From NCBI RefSeq assembly GCF_031119625.1, contig NZ_JAVHZV010000002.1:124001-188000 (forward strand): a stretch of 64,000 bases of DNA. Direction: 5' to 3'. Position numbers and translations under genes: made by a program. The notes below the pieces were generated by a model. That model was not told the origin of the DNA. It made no database searches and worked only from the letters and a program-made list of their open reading frames with translations. This DNA is from Pseudomonas sp. G34. Its GTDB lineage: Bacteria; Pseudomonadota; Gammaproteobacteria; Pseudomonadales; Pseudomonadaceae. The first letter of the stretch is position 1; every line of letters begins with the position of its first letter. Shown piece by piece: positions 25,124 to 35,301 of this stretch.

Positions 25124-26295
25124 CAGAACGCCGCCTCCCACGCGGTGCGGCCAACGACCGGGCGTGGCAGCTCGGGCAGGGCAGGGTGAGCTGCCGGGCG
25201 AATGCCGTCGCGCTCGAGGTGGCTGAGTACGCGATCGGCGAAGTCCGGCGCCAAGGCCAGCTTGGTCGGCCAGCCGACCAGCAGGGCGCCCTGGTCGCTG
25301 AGAAAGGCATTGTCGGGGCGCACCAGGCCGCTTTGCGCGGGTTCCGCGCGCTCGACGCGCAAGGTCGCCCACTGCGCTGTGGACAAGTCGATCCATGGCA
25401 GCAATTGGCTGAGCTCCTTGCGCGCCGCGTCGATCTGCGCGGCTTCGTCGCGCGCCACGCCGTCGGCTTCGGCCAGGTCGCCACCGAGGTACCAGACCCA
25501 CTCGCCATCGGCGCTCGGGTGGCTGGTCACGGTGATCCGCGGCTTGGGCCCGCCGCCCAGGCAATGGGCGTACAGCGGCTTCAGGCTGGGGCCCTTGACC
25601 ATCACCATATGCAGCGGGCGAAGCTGCTGGGCCGGTTGGGGAACGTCGAGGCTGGCCAGCAGGTCCGCATTGCCGCGGCCGGCGCTGAGCACGATGCGTT
25701 GGGCGCGGATCTCGCGACCGTCAACGCGCAGGCCAACCAGTTGGCCGTTTTCGTGCAGCGGTTGGATGTCGTCGGCAGCCAGCAGGCTGTCACCGGCAAG
25801 CTCGGCCAGGCGGGCGATCAGGCTGGGTACGTCGACCACCAGTTCGGCCAGGCGGTAGACCTTGCCCTTGAATTTCGGGTTCTGCAGGGCGGGCGGTAGC
25901 TGCTCGCCCTTGACCTGGTCGACGCGGCCGCGCACCGCCTTGCTGGCGAAGAAGCTGGTCAGGTTGCCGGCCAGGGTGCCGGGCGACCACAGGTAGTGAG
26001 CATCGGAAAGCAGGCGCACGCCGGACAGATCCAGCTCGCCGCTGCCATCCAGGGCTTCGCGCCAGCGTCGTGGCATGTCCGCGATGGCTTCCGAGGCGCC
26101 GCTCAGGGCGCCGTGCAGGGCGTACTTGGCGCCGCCGTGGATGATGCCCTGGGATTTGACGCTCTGACCGCCGCCCAGGCTTTCGCGCTCCACCAGCAGC
26201 GTGGCGTAGCCCTTGGCGCGCAGGCGCGCATTCAGCCACAGGCCGGCGACACCGCCGCCGACGATCAGGACGTCTGTGCTCAGAGTTGGGGACAT
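25123..26295 (-). CDS. FAD-dependent oxidoreductase, DAO family
   Basis: The 390-residue flavoprotein opens with DVLIVGGGVAGLWLNARLRAKG (abridged) and has LLVERESLGGGQSVKSQGI right after. This is the dinucleotide fold and FAD-contact pattern of the D-amino acid/glycerol-3-phosphate oxidase superfamily. QRIVLSAGRGNADLL near residue 200 is the second FAD motif. The C-terminal WPTKLALAPDFADRVLSHL is family-like. It likely oxidises an amine or hydroxy-acid; the substrate is unknown. It is coupled to the aldo/keto reductase by a 4-bp overlap, with the SMR gene 39 bp upstream on the same strand. Confidence 0.82.
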   Translation of the reverse strand: MSPTLSTDVLIVGGGVAGLWLNARLRAKGYATLLVERESLGGGQSVKSQGIIHGGAKYALHGALSGASEAIADMPRRWREALDGSGELDLSGVRLLSDAHYLWSPGTLAGNLTSFFASKAVRGRVDQVKGEQLPPALQNPKFKGKVYRLAELVVDVPSLIARLAELAGDSLLAADDIQPLHENGQLVGLRVDGREIRAQRIVLSAGRGNADLLASLDVPQPAQQLRPLHMVMVKGPSLKPLYAHCLGGGPKPRITVTSHPSADGEWVWYLGGDLAEADGVARDEAAQIDAARKELSQLLPWIDLSTAQWATLRVERAEPAQSGLVRPDNAFLSDQGALLVGWPTKLALAPDFADRVLSHLERDGIRPAAHPALPELPRPVVGRTAWEAAF

Positions 26296-26334
26296 GCGGG
26301 CGCCTCTCAGAAAAACAGCTGCGCAGTATAACGC

Positions 26335-26667
26335 TCAGTGGCCGGTGACGCGGGAGAACAGCTGGATCACCACCACGCCGCTGACGATCAGTCCCATGCC
26401 CAGCACGGCGGGCAGGTCGGGCTTCTGGTCGTAGACGAACATCGCCGCGATGCTCACCAGCACGATGCCCAGCCCGGCCCAGATGGCGTAGGCGATACCC
26501 ACGGGAATGGTGCGTACGACCAGGATCAGCATCCAGAACGCGATGCTGTAACCGACGATCACCAGCAACAGTGGCAGCGGTTTGTTGAGCCCGTCGACCG
26601 CCTTCATGGAGGTGGTTGCGATCACTTCCGCGGCAATCGCCAGGGCGAGATAGAGATAACCATTCAT
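26335..26667 (-). CDS. emrE: EmrE-type small multidrug resistance transporter
   Basis: The 110-residue protein has four transmembrane helices. Key EmrE residues fall at the exact positions: Glu14 in the first helix (AIAAEVIATTSMK), Tyr40, Tyr60 and Trp63 (AYAIWAGLG). It would export hydrophobic cations in exchange for protons as an antiparallel dimer. ATG 26667 (MNGYLYLALA) gives the correct numbering; AGGAG lies upstream, and an in-frame ATG at 26676 is less likely. It diverges from a LysR gene with two overlapping dyads between them. A guanidinium exporter of the same family is less likely given the E14/W63/Y60 set but not excluded. Confidence 0.88.
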   Translation of the reverse strand: MNGYLYLALAIAAEVIATTSMKAVDGLNKPLPLLLVIVGYSIAFWMLILVVRTIPVGIAYAIWAGLGIVLVSIAAMFVYDQKPDLPAVLGMGLIVSGVVVIQLFSRVTGH

Positions 26668-26715
26668 CGGCAACACTCCTCTTGACAGGCCTGCGATTTT
26701 ACCGCCGCCCGTTGT

Positions 26716-26751
26716 TAGGTAAACTGATTACCTATCTGCATGGGAGATAGG
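26716..26751. promoter_or_regulatory. Two overlapping dyads, candidate LysR operator between SMR and lysR genes
   Basis: TAGGTAA (26716-26722) pairs with TTACCTA (26728-26734). CCTATCT (26731-26737) pairs with AGATAGG (26745-26751), which covers the ribosome site of the LysR gene. The sites share bases, so occupancy of one could exclude the other. The second dyad would block lysR translation or transcription, a typical autoregulation layout. Inference from position only. Confidence 0.45.
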
Positions 26752-26753
26752 TT

Positions 26754-27641
26754 GTGCGCTGGAGTCTTGAGCAATTGGACGTCTTCGTGGCCGTGGCCGA
26801 AGGCCGTTCGTTTTCCGCCGTGGCCCGGCGGCTCGGTCGTGTGCAGTCCGCGGTCAGCACGGCGGTGGCGACGCTGGAGGACGATCTTGGCGTGCGCCTG
26901 TTCGAGCGCAGCAGTGGTCGTCAGCCAAGGCTGACCGACGCCGGGCTGGCCTTGCTGGAAGAAGCCCGCGAGTTGCTGCGCCAGTGCGAGCGCCTGGAGG
27001 GGCGCGCGCTTGGCCTGGCCAAGGGCGAAGAAGCCTGCCTGCGGCTGGCCCAGGACGAGGCCCTGCCGCTGCCGCCCGTGCTCGACAGTCTCGAAGCGCT
27101 GGCGCGCGCCTTTCCAGGGGTGGAGGTGCAGATGACCAGTGGTGGGCAGGGCGTGGTGGCGCGCCAGCTTATCGAGCGGCGGGCCGACCTTGGTCTGTTG
27201 TTCCACCATGAGGGTATGCCGGCGGAGCTCGAGCGCCGGCGCCTGGGCGTGGTGGAAATGGTCATGGTCTGCGGCGCCGCTCATCCGCTGGCCCAGGCCG
27301 GCCCGGTCGGGCGTCGCGAACTGGCGCGCCACCGCCAACTGCTGATCACCCTGCAGGACACCCAGTACCCCGGCAACGAACGAATCAGCCCATCGGCCTG
27401 GCATGCGGACAGCTTCTACTCGATGGCCGAGCTGCTGATGCGCAATCTGGGCTGGGCCTGCCTGCCAAGGCATGTAGCCCAATACCCGACCTACCAGGGG
27501 CACCTGGTGGAGCTGCGCAGTGACTGGATCGCGCCACCGTTGCCGCTGGAGCTGGTGTTTCGCCGCGATGAAGCGCTGGGGCCGGCCGCCCAATGGTTGG
27601 CCGGCTCGCTGGCCGAACGCCTGCAAGTGCTCAAGACATGA
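26754..27641 (+). CDS. LysR-family transcriptional regulator, divergent from SMR pump
   Basis: The 295-residue regulator has an N-terminal winged helix-turn-helix (LDVFVAVAEGRSFSAVARRL, then VQSAVSTAVATLEDDLGVRLF). An effector-binding domain starts near residue 90 (CLRLAQDEALPLPPVL) and ends with ELVFRRDEALGPAAQWL. GTG 26754 has GGGAG seven bases upstream; the ATG at 26740 is out of frame. It probably controls the divergent SMR pump and perhaps the downstream oxidoreductases. Effector unknown. Confidence 0.9.
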   Translation: MRWSLEQLDVFVAVAEGRSFSAVARRLGRVQSAVSTAVATLEDDLGVRLFERSSGRQPRLTDAGLALLEEARELLRQCERLEGRALGLAKGEEACLRLAQDEALPLPPVLDSLEALARAFPGVEVQMTSGGQGVVARQLIERRADLGLLFHHEGMPAELERRRLGVVEMVMVCGAAHPLAQAGPVGRRELARHRQLLITLQDTQYPGNERISPSAWHADSFYSMAELLMRNLGWACLPRHVAQYPTYQGHLVELRSDWIAPPLPLELVFRRDEALGPAAQWLAGSLAERLQVLKT

Positions 27642-27698
27642 GCGCCGGCTCATGGCGCGACTTGTGCTGCCCTGCCGGCATCCCTAAGCTTCGCCGCC

Positions 27699-28979
27699 AT
27701 GAATCGACATCTCTATAGCCTGCTGTTTCACCTCTGCCTGCCGCTGATCGGCCTGCGTCTGGCCTGGCGTGCCTGGCGCGCGCCTGCCTACAGCAAGCGC
27801 GTTGGCGAGCGCTTTGCGCTGCTGCCGCCACTGCGCCCCGGCGGCATCTGGGTGCATGCCGTGTCGGTGGGTGAAAGCATCGCCGCCGCGCCGTTGGTGC
27901 GCGAGCTGCTGGCGCGCTACCCGGACCTGCCGATCACCCTGACCTGCATGACGCCCACCGGCTCCGAGCGCATTCGCGCGTTGTTTCCCGAAGCGCAGTT
28001 CGCCGGCCGGGTGCAGCACTGCTATCTGCCCTATGACCTGCCCTGGGCTGCGGCGCGTTTTCTCAAAAAGGTGCGGCCGAAGCTGGCGGTAATCATGGAG
28101 ACCGAGCTGTGGCCCAACTATATCCACCAGTGCGCCCTTCGCGGCATCCCGGTGGCGCTGGCCAATGGGCGGCTCTCCGCGCGCTCGGCCAGAGGCTATG
28201 GGCGCTTCGCCAAACTGACGGCGCCGATGCTTGCCGAGTTGGATCTGCTCGCGGTGCAGAGCCAGGTCGAGGCTGAGCGCTTTATCGACCTGGGTGCGCG
28301 GCCCGCCGCTGTTGAAGTTACCGGTTCGATCAAGTTCGATCAGCAGGTGGATGCCGAAGTGAGTGCCCGTGCCACGGCACTGCGCGGGCAATGGCAGGCG
28401 CAGCAGCGGCCCGTGTGGATTGCCGCCAGCACCCGCGAAGGTGAGGACGCGCTGGTGATCCAGGCGCACCAGCAACTGCTCGCCAGCCAGCCGGATGCCT
28501 TGCTGATCCTGGTGCCGCGCCACCTGGAGCGTTTCGACACGGCCGCGGCGCAGTTGCGTGAAGCAGGGCTGGCCTTCGTGCGGCGCTCGTCAGGCGAGGC
28601 GGTTGGCCCCGGGGTGCAGGTGCTGCTCGGCGACAGCATGGGCGAGCTGATGTTTCTGTATGCCCTGGCCGATATCGCCTTTGTCGGCGGCAGCCTGGTC
28701 GAGACCGGTGGCCATAACCCGCTGGAGCCTATCGCGCTGGGGCTGCCGGTGATCATGGGGCCGCACCGTTTCAACTTCCTGGAAATCACCGCGCAACTGC
28801 TCGAGCACGGTGCGCTCTGCGAAGTGGCGGATGCCCAGGCGTTAGGTACGCAGGTGGCAGCGCTGCTCAGTGAGCCCGCGCGTGCGGCGGCCATGCGCGA
28901 GACGGGGCTGGCGGTACTCAAGGCCAATCAGGGCGCGTTGAAGCGTCTGCTGGATGGGTTGGGACGGTTGCTAGTCTAA
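27699..28979 (+). CDS. waaA: Kdo transferase WaaA
   Basis: The 426-residue membrane-anchored GT30 enzyme adds Kdo residues to lipid IVA. The N-terminal anchor (HLYSLLFHLCLPLIGLRLAW) is followed by IWVHAVSVGESIAAAPLVREL near residue 51 with the catalytic Glu. Further blocks are AVIMETELWPNYI near 130, VTGSIKFDQ near 207 and GGHNPLEPIALGLPVIMGPH near 344, all WaaA hallmarks. Length is standard. It lies 57 bp after the LysR gene and is followed by palindromic repeats rather than a terminator. Confidence 0.95.
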   Translation: MNRHLYSLLFHLCLPLIGLRLAWRAWRAPAYSKRVGERFALLPPLRPGGIWVHAVSVGESIAAAPLVRELLARYPDLPITLTCMTPTGSERIRALFPEAQFAGRVQHCYLPYDLPWAAARFLKKVRPKLAVIMETELWPNYIHQCALRGIPVALANGRLSARSARGYGRFAKLTAPMLAELDLLAVQSQVEAERFIDLGARPAAVEVTGSIKFDQQVDAEVSARATALRGQWQAQQRPVWIAASTREGEDALVIQAHQQLLASQPDALLILVPRHLERFDTAAAQLREAGLAFVRRSSGEAVGPGVQVLLGDSMGELMFLYALADIAFVGGSLVETGGHNPLEPIALGLPVIMGPHRFNFLEITAQLLEHGALCEVADAQALGTQVAALLSEPARAAAMRETGLAVLKANQGALKRLLDGLGRLLV

Positions 28980-29043
28980 TCCTGCCCGGCTAGCTAGCCC
29001 CTCCGCTCGGCAGCTAATCGCGGAAGCGGCTCTCGTTGGGGAC

Positions 29044-29126
29044 GGGGCGCGTAGCTCACGCTTCATCCGTCCTTTTCTATCCAAGGATCGCAATGGTGGA
29101 TGAGAAGAGCGTCGGCTACGCGCCCC
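29044..29126. repeat. Palindromic intergenic element, GGGGCGCGTAGC ends
   Basis: GGGGCGCGTAGC (29044-29055) and GCTACGCGCCCC (29115-29126) form a perfect 12-bp inverted repeat around an 59-bp centre. It lies between waaA and the convergent opmH-like gene. The downstream flank CCACCCTACG resembles the edges of common Pseudomonas hairpin repeats. Confidence 0.65.
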
Positions 29127-29157
29127 GATCCACCCTACGTCTGAATGGCTCGCTTCT

Positions 29158-29221
29158 GTGGGAGCGGGCGGGGACGCCTAGTCCATGCCCGCGAAAGATC
29201 ACGGGCATGGCTCGCTCCCAC
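29158..29221. repeat. GTGGGAGCG palindromic element, copy 1
   Basis: A 64-bp element with ends GTGGGAGCG and CGCTCCCAC and an internal ATGCCCG/CGGGCAT dyad. Its reverse complement closely matches the elements at 57473-57537 and 57681-57742, including the GTCCATG and GACGCCTAG blocks, so this copy is in opposite orientation. Together with the element at 29044 it fills the 28980-29268 gap; no gene is visible there. Confidence 0.8.
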
Positions 29222-29268
29222 GGATGAAGTATTACTCCGCTGCCGTGTGCGACCCATTGTCCGCCTGC

Positions 29269-30699
29269 TTACTCGCCCTGCAGCCGCGCTTCGCCCGCCT
29301 TGGCGAGATCCGCGGGCAGGAAGTCGCGGTCCGGGTTGTAGTCCGGCTTCAGGTAGGCGCCCAGCGCTTCCAGGTCGGCGGGGCTGAGGGTGCCGGCGGC
29401 CTGCTTCAGGCGCAGGTTGTTGAGGATGTAGTCGTAGCGCGCGTCGTTGTAGTTGCGCACGGCGCTGTACAGCTGGCGCTGGGCATCGAGCACGTCGACG
29501 ATGTTGCGGGTGCCGACCTGGTAACCGATTTCCGTGGCTTCCAGGGCGCTCTGGTTGGAGATGATCGACTGGCGGCGCGCCTGCACGGTTTCCACGTCGG
29601 TATTCACCGCGCGATACAGGTTGCGGGTGTTCTGCACCACCTCGCGGCGCAGCCCTTCGCGGCGCTGTTCGGACTGGCTGAGGCGCTGGTAGGCCTCGCG
29701 GGCCTGGGAGCTGGTCAGGCCGCCGCTGTACAGCGGGATGTTCAGCTCCAGGCCGATGCTGCGTTGCGACACGTCGCTGCCGTAGTTCTGCCCGGTGTAG
29801 TTGGGATTGCTCAGGCCGAAGGCGTCATTGTCGCCGCGCTGGTAGCTGGCCACTGCGTCCAGGGTCGGCGCGTGACCGGCCTTGCGCTGGCGCAGGGTTT
29901 CCTCGGCGGCATCCACCGCGAAGTTGCTGGCCTGCAGGTTGAGGTTCTGGGCGGCGGCGGTATTGACCCAGGCAGTGGCGTCATTGGGCATCGGGGTGAG
30001 GATCGGCAGGCTGTGCTGGATACCCTCGATGCTGCGGTACTCGCGGTTGGTCAGGGTGACCAGCGCCTGGAAGGCGTCTTCGACCTGGCGCTGGGCAGTG
30101 ATGCGGTTGGCCCGCGCACTGTCGAAGCCGGCCTGGGCCTGGAGCACGTCGGTCTTGTCCGACAGGCCGACGTCGAAGCGCTCGTTGGCCTGGTCGAGCT
30201 GGCGGTTGAAGGCGGCTTCCTCGGCCTTGGTCGAAGCCAGGTTGTCCTGGGCGCGCAGCACCGAGAAGTAGGCTTCGGCGCTTTGCAGGATCAGGTTCTG
30301 CTCATTGGCGGACAGCTCCAGCGCGGCCTGCTCGCTGACCGCCTCGGCAGCCTGCAGCTGGAACCAGCGGTCGGCGCGAAACAGTGGCTGGCTGAGGTTG
30401 GCCTGGTACACGGTGGCGCTGCGCGACTGGGTGGCGGCGGGTTGTTCCAGGGCCGTGCGGGTGTCGTTGACCCGGGCGCCGGCACTGAGGTTGGGCAGCA
30501 GGCCGGCGCGGGCCTGGGGCACGCCCTCGCGGCGGGCCAGGTAGTCGGCGCGGGCAGCGGCCAGATCGGCGTTGTTGGCGGCAGCTTCCTGATACACCGA
30601 CATCAAATCGGTGCGCACCGACAACGGCGCGGGGTCTGCCCAGGCCGTGGCGGTTGAAGTGGCGGTCACGGCAACGGCCAGGGAAAGTCTGCGCAGCAT
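29269..30699 (-). CDS. opmH: TolC-family outer membrane channel, OpmH-like
   Basis: The 476-residue product starts with a signal peptide (LSLAVAVTATSTATAWA, cleavage before DPAPLS). It has the duplicated TolC repeat of long alpha-helices: SVYQEAAANNADLAAARADYL in the first half, and AVDAAEETLRQRKAGHAPTL with PLYSGGLTSSQAREAYQ in the second. It would form the trimeric outer-membrane tunnel for type I secretion or multidrug pumps. OpmH (PA4974) of P. aeruginosa lies divergent from thiC (PA4973), exactly as here, and is the TolC closest relative. No ribosome site of note was identified. The stop is 48 bp from the repeat at 29221. Confidence 0.9.
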   Translation of the reverse strand: MLRRLSLAVAVTATSTATAWADPAPLSVRTDLMSVYQEAAANNADLAAARADYLARREGVPQARAGLLPNLSAGARVNDTRTALEQPAATQSRSATVYQANLSQPLFRADRWFQLQAAEAVSEQAALELSANEQNLILQSAEAYFSVLRAQDNLASTKAEEAAFNRQLDQANERFDVGLSDKTDVLQAQAGFDSARANRITAQRQVEDAFQALVTLTNREYRSIEGIQHSLPILTPMPNDATAWVNTAAAQNLNLQASNFAVDAAEETLRQRKAGHAPTLDAVASYQRGDNDAFGLSNPNYTGQNYGSDVSQRSIGLELNIPLYSGGLTSSQAREAYQRLSQSEQRREGLRREVVQNTRNLYRAVNTDVETVQARRQSIISNQSALEATEIGYQVGTRNIVDVLDAQRQLYSAVRNYNDARYDYILNNLRLKQAAGTLSPADLEALGAYLKPDYNPDRDFLPADLAKAGEARLQGE

Positions 30700-30806
30700 G
30701 TCGGTGGATCCTAGAGGGGCAGTAGCAGGCGAGACTAAGCCCGGTCATCGGGGTGGTCAAGGCGCGGCGCCGGCGGCCACCATGCGACCAGCGGGTCGGC
30801 TTTGCA

Positions 30807-30835
30807 TTGCTGCCGCCGGCAGCTGCCAGTAGACT
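30807..30835 (+). promoter_or_regulatory. Predicted sigma70 promoter of the thiC leader
   Basis: TTGCTG (30807-30812) and TAGACT (30830-30835) are 17 bp apart. Transcription would begin a few bases before the first strand of the TPP riboswitch. Confidence 0.5.
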
Positions 30836-30844
30836 GGCCAGGTT

Positions 30845-30934
30845 CTTGTCGGGGTGCCTCGAATCGGAGGCTGAGATCGGAGAGTTCCGGATCCCGTTGA
30901 ACCTGATCAGGTTAAGGCCTGCGTAGGGAACAAG
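30845..30934 (+). ncRNA. TPP riboswitch (THI element)
   Basis: The conserved core blocks are all present: GGGGTGCC, GGCTGAGAT, CCCGTTGAACCTGATCAGG and GCGTAGGGAA. The closing P1 helix is CTTGT (30845-30849) with ACAAG (30930-30934). It binds thiamine pyrophosphate and should repress thiC when thiamine is plentiful. Immediately after, AGAGGT (30933-30938) pairs with ACCTCT (30943-30948). This hairpin shares bases with P1 and could be the switching helix. It is 325 bp upstream of the thiC start, much farther than usual. Confidence 0.95.
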
Positions 30935-30951
30935 AGGTATCCACCTCTACA

Positions 30952-33145
<2,194 letters not shown>

Positions 33146-33152
33146 AACCTTA

Positions 33153-33199
33153 GCCGCATGCGCGACCTGTATCGCGCATGCGGCGGATTAGCCCTTTTT
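33153..33199 (+). terminator. Probable terminator after thiC
   Basis: GCCGCATGCGCGA pairs perfectly with TCGCGCATGCGGC around CCTGTA, seven bases after thiC. The T-run follows 9 nt after the stem and overlaps the stop codon of the convergent lipoprotein gene. Stem strong, tail displaced. Confidence 0.6.
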
Positions 33200-33953
33200 A
33201 GCGGGCTGCGCCGGGCATGTAGGCCGGGCGCAGGATGCCCTGCAGCTGGTTGTAGGGAATCAGAATTTCCGGATGGCCGTCGGAGTAGGGCGCCAGGCGG
33301 GCGACGTCGTACTTGAGCATCACCGCATTGGGGTTCAGGGCGATGTTGGCGGTGCGCTCGAACGGCCAGGTCTTGCGGTACTCCACATCGTTGCCGTGGC
33401 CCTGGGCGATCAGCCAGGCCTGGTGGGCACGCTGGGCGATCTGCCAGAAGGCGGCCTCCTCGCCGGGTACCAGCATGTCCTGCAGGCTCAGCACCTTGTT
33501 CTGCTCACGGTCGTAGTTGAGGTAGGTGCGCCCGGGCACGCCGTGGGCGCCGCCGATGAAGTGGTAGCTGGACAGCTCGATCACCACCAATTGGTCATGC
33601 TGGCTGAGTACCTTGGCCTGCAGGTAACTGGCCCAGCCCGGCTTGCCGTTGGCGAGGAAGTCGCGTTCGTGTTCGGCCAGCGACTGCGGCCGGGTGCCGG
33701 TGGCGGCCTTCACCAGGTCGAGCAGGGTGCCTTCGATGCGGGCGTTGAGGGCCGGTTGATCGGCCACGCGCTGCAGTTCCACGTTGACCAACGGGCAATC
33801 CTGGGCGGCGCAACCGGCTGGCTTGTGCTCCCATTTTTCGTGGGTGGTGGCCACCCCCGCCGGCGTATCGGGTTTGGACAGGCTCTGGCAGGCGCCGAGC
33901 AGCAGGGCGAAGCCGAGGATGGCAGCGAAGCGGGCAATGCGGGAGATCTTCAT
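33198..33953 (-). CDS. DUF3298/RsiV-like lipoprotein
   Basis: The 251-residue protein has a lipoprotein signal (FAAILGFALLLGAC, lipidated Cys near residue 22) and a periplasmic domain of the DUF4163-DUF3298 type. Landmarks are VVIELSSYHFIGGAHGVPGRTYLNYD (abridged to its key SSYHFIGGAHG) near 130 and the C-terminal LAPYSDGHPEILIPYNQLQGIL. Related domains occur in RsiV anti-sigma factors and peptidoglycan-associated proteins, but there is no sigma factor nearby. ATG 33953 is used; ATG 33968 would add five residues without changing the signal. It is convergent with thiC and divergent from nudF. Function unknown. Confidence 0.8.
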   Translation of the reverse strand: MKISRIARFAAILGFALLLGACQSLSKPDTPAGVATTHEKWEHKPAGCAAQDCPLVNVELQRVADQPALNARIEGTLLDLVKAATGTRPQSLAEHERDFLANGKPGWASYLQAKVLSQHDQLVVIELSSYHFIGGAHGVPGRTYLNYDREQNKVLSLQDMLVPGEEAAFWQIAQRAHQAWLIAQGHGNDVEYRKTWPFERTANIALNPNAVMLKYDVARLAPYSDGHPEILIPYNQLQGILRPAYMPGAAR

Positions 33954-34126
33954 GCAGGAAAAAGCCATTGGCAGAGGACGGGCGTTCGACTGCCTGATGG
34001 CAGGGGAGTTCGCGATTATTCGCCAATGCACGCGGATCGGCCAGGCTTTCGCGGCGTCGCTTGCGGGACAGCCTTAACAGCCCCTAGGATGGGCCCAATG
34101 TGTGCAGATCAACGAGAGAACAGCAG

Positions 34127-34744
34127 ATGACCGAAACCTTCAAGCCTGGCCCGGATGCGGTGGAAATCATCGAGCGCGAAGAGTGCTTTCGCGGTTTCTA
34201 TCGCCTGGATCGCTTTCACCTGCGCCACCGGCAGTTCTCCGGTGAAATGGGCCCGGTGCTGCGTCGCGAGCTGTTCATCCGCCACGATGCCGTGTGCGTG
34301 CTGCCCTACGATGCGGTGACCGACACGGTGGTGCTGATCGAGCAGTTCCGCGTCGGCGCCATGCACAAGGCCAGCAACCCCTGGCTGGTGGAACTGGTGG
34401 CCGGGCTGATCGACAAGAACGAGGAACCGGACGAGGTCGCCCTGCGCGAGGCCGAAGAGGAGGCCGGGCTGACGCTCACCTCGTTGTGGCCGATCACCCG
34501 CTACTTCCCCTCGCCAGGCGGTTCCGACGAGTTCGTCCATCTGTTCCTCGGCCGCTGCAGCAGCGCCGGCGTGGGCGGTGTCCACGGCCTGGAGGAAGAG
34601 GGCGAGGACATCCGCGTGCAGGTATGGCCGTTCGAGGACGCCCTGCAGGCGGTCAAGGACGGACAGATCAACAACGCGGCGAGCATCATCGCCCTGCAGT
34701 GGCTGGCGCTCAATCGCGCCGAGGTCAGGGGCCTATGGGGGTAA
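34127..34744 (+). CDS. nudF: ADP-ribose pyrophosphatase NudF
   Basis: The 205-residue Nudix hydrolase splits ADP-ribose to AMP and ribose-5-phosphate. The complete Nudix box starts at residue 93 (GLIDKNEEPDE, then ALREAEEEAGL), and the ADP-ribose contact FPSPGGSDEFVHLFLG follows near 127. ATG 34127 is preceded by a weak GAGAGAAC region. The DUF1249 gene overlaps its 3' end by 10 bp. Order nudF-DUF1249-cpdA-yqiA-parE is the same as PA4971-PA4967. Confidence 0.93.
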   Translation: MTETFKPGPDAVEIIEREECFRGFYRLDRFHLRHRQFSGEMGPVLRRELFIRHDAVCVLPYDAVTDTVVLIEQFRVGAMHKASNPWLVELVAGLIDKNEEPDEVALREAEEEAGLTLTSLWPITRYFPSPGGSDEFVHLFLGRCSSAGVGGVHGLEEEGEDIRVQVWPFEDALQAVKDGQINNAASIIALQWLALNRAEVRGLWG

Positions 34745-35187
34745 ATCTGCTGCGCGAGCGCTATCGGGTCGACCTGATCGAGCTGCAAGCGGCTTGCGAA
34801 GCCAATTACGCGCGGCTGATGCGCCTGCTGCCCGGCATGCGCGAGGCCCAGGGCGCGCGACGTGTCGCCCTCAGCCAGGGCGAGCGCCAGCTTGGCGTGC
34901 TGGCCCTGGAAGTGGTGGAAAGCTGCCCCTACACCTCCACCGTGCAAGTGCGTCAGGAGCACAGCCTGCCCTGGTTGCCAGTGCCGCAACTGGAAGTGCG
35001 CGTCTACCACGACGCACGGATGGCCGAAGTCACCGGTGCCCAGAGCGCCCGGCGGTTTCGTGGTATCTACCCCTATCCCAATGCCGCCATGCACCAGCCA
35101 GACGAGAAAACCCAGCTCAACGTGTTTCTCGGCGAATGGTTGAGCCATTGCCTGGCCTGCGGACACGAAACCGAACCACTGATATGA
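34735..35187 (+). CDS. DUF1249 family protein
   Basis: The 150-residue conserved protein is of unknown function. It has NLLRERYRVDLIELQAACEAN at the N-terminus, LEVRVYHDARMAEVTGAQ in the middle, and RGIYPYPNAAMHQPDEKTQLN near the end, the usual DUF1249 signature. ATG 34735 overlaps nudF by 10 bp. It travels with nudF and cpdA in many gammaproteobacteria, suggesting a nucleotide-related role, but no catalytic motif is visible. Confidence 0.85.
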   Translation: MGVNLLRERYRVDLIELQAACEANYARLMRLLPGMREAQGARRVALSQGERQLGVLALEVVESCPYTSTVQVRQEHSLPWLPVPQLEVRVYHDARMAEVTGAQSARRFRGIYPYPNAAMHQPDEKTQLNVFLGEWLSHCLACGHETEPLI

Positions 35188-35301
35188 TTGATGGCCTTTG
35201 GCCACTAAAATGCGTCGGATTTCTGTGAACCAGTGCGTGTTTGCGGGTTTACCGGCTCGCTTGCCGATTCCATAATTCGCACTCATTCAAGGAGAAGTAC
35301 C

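Noticed and set aside
29036-29227. 63-codon frame between waaA and the opmH-like gene
   Set aside because: Runs across two palindromic repeats; no coding evidence.
29185-30657. 490-codon frame antisense to the opmH-like gene
   Set aside because: Shadow of a TolC-family gene with intact signal peptide and repeats.
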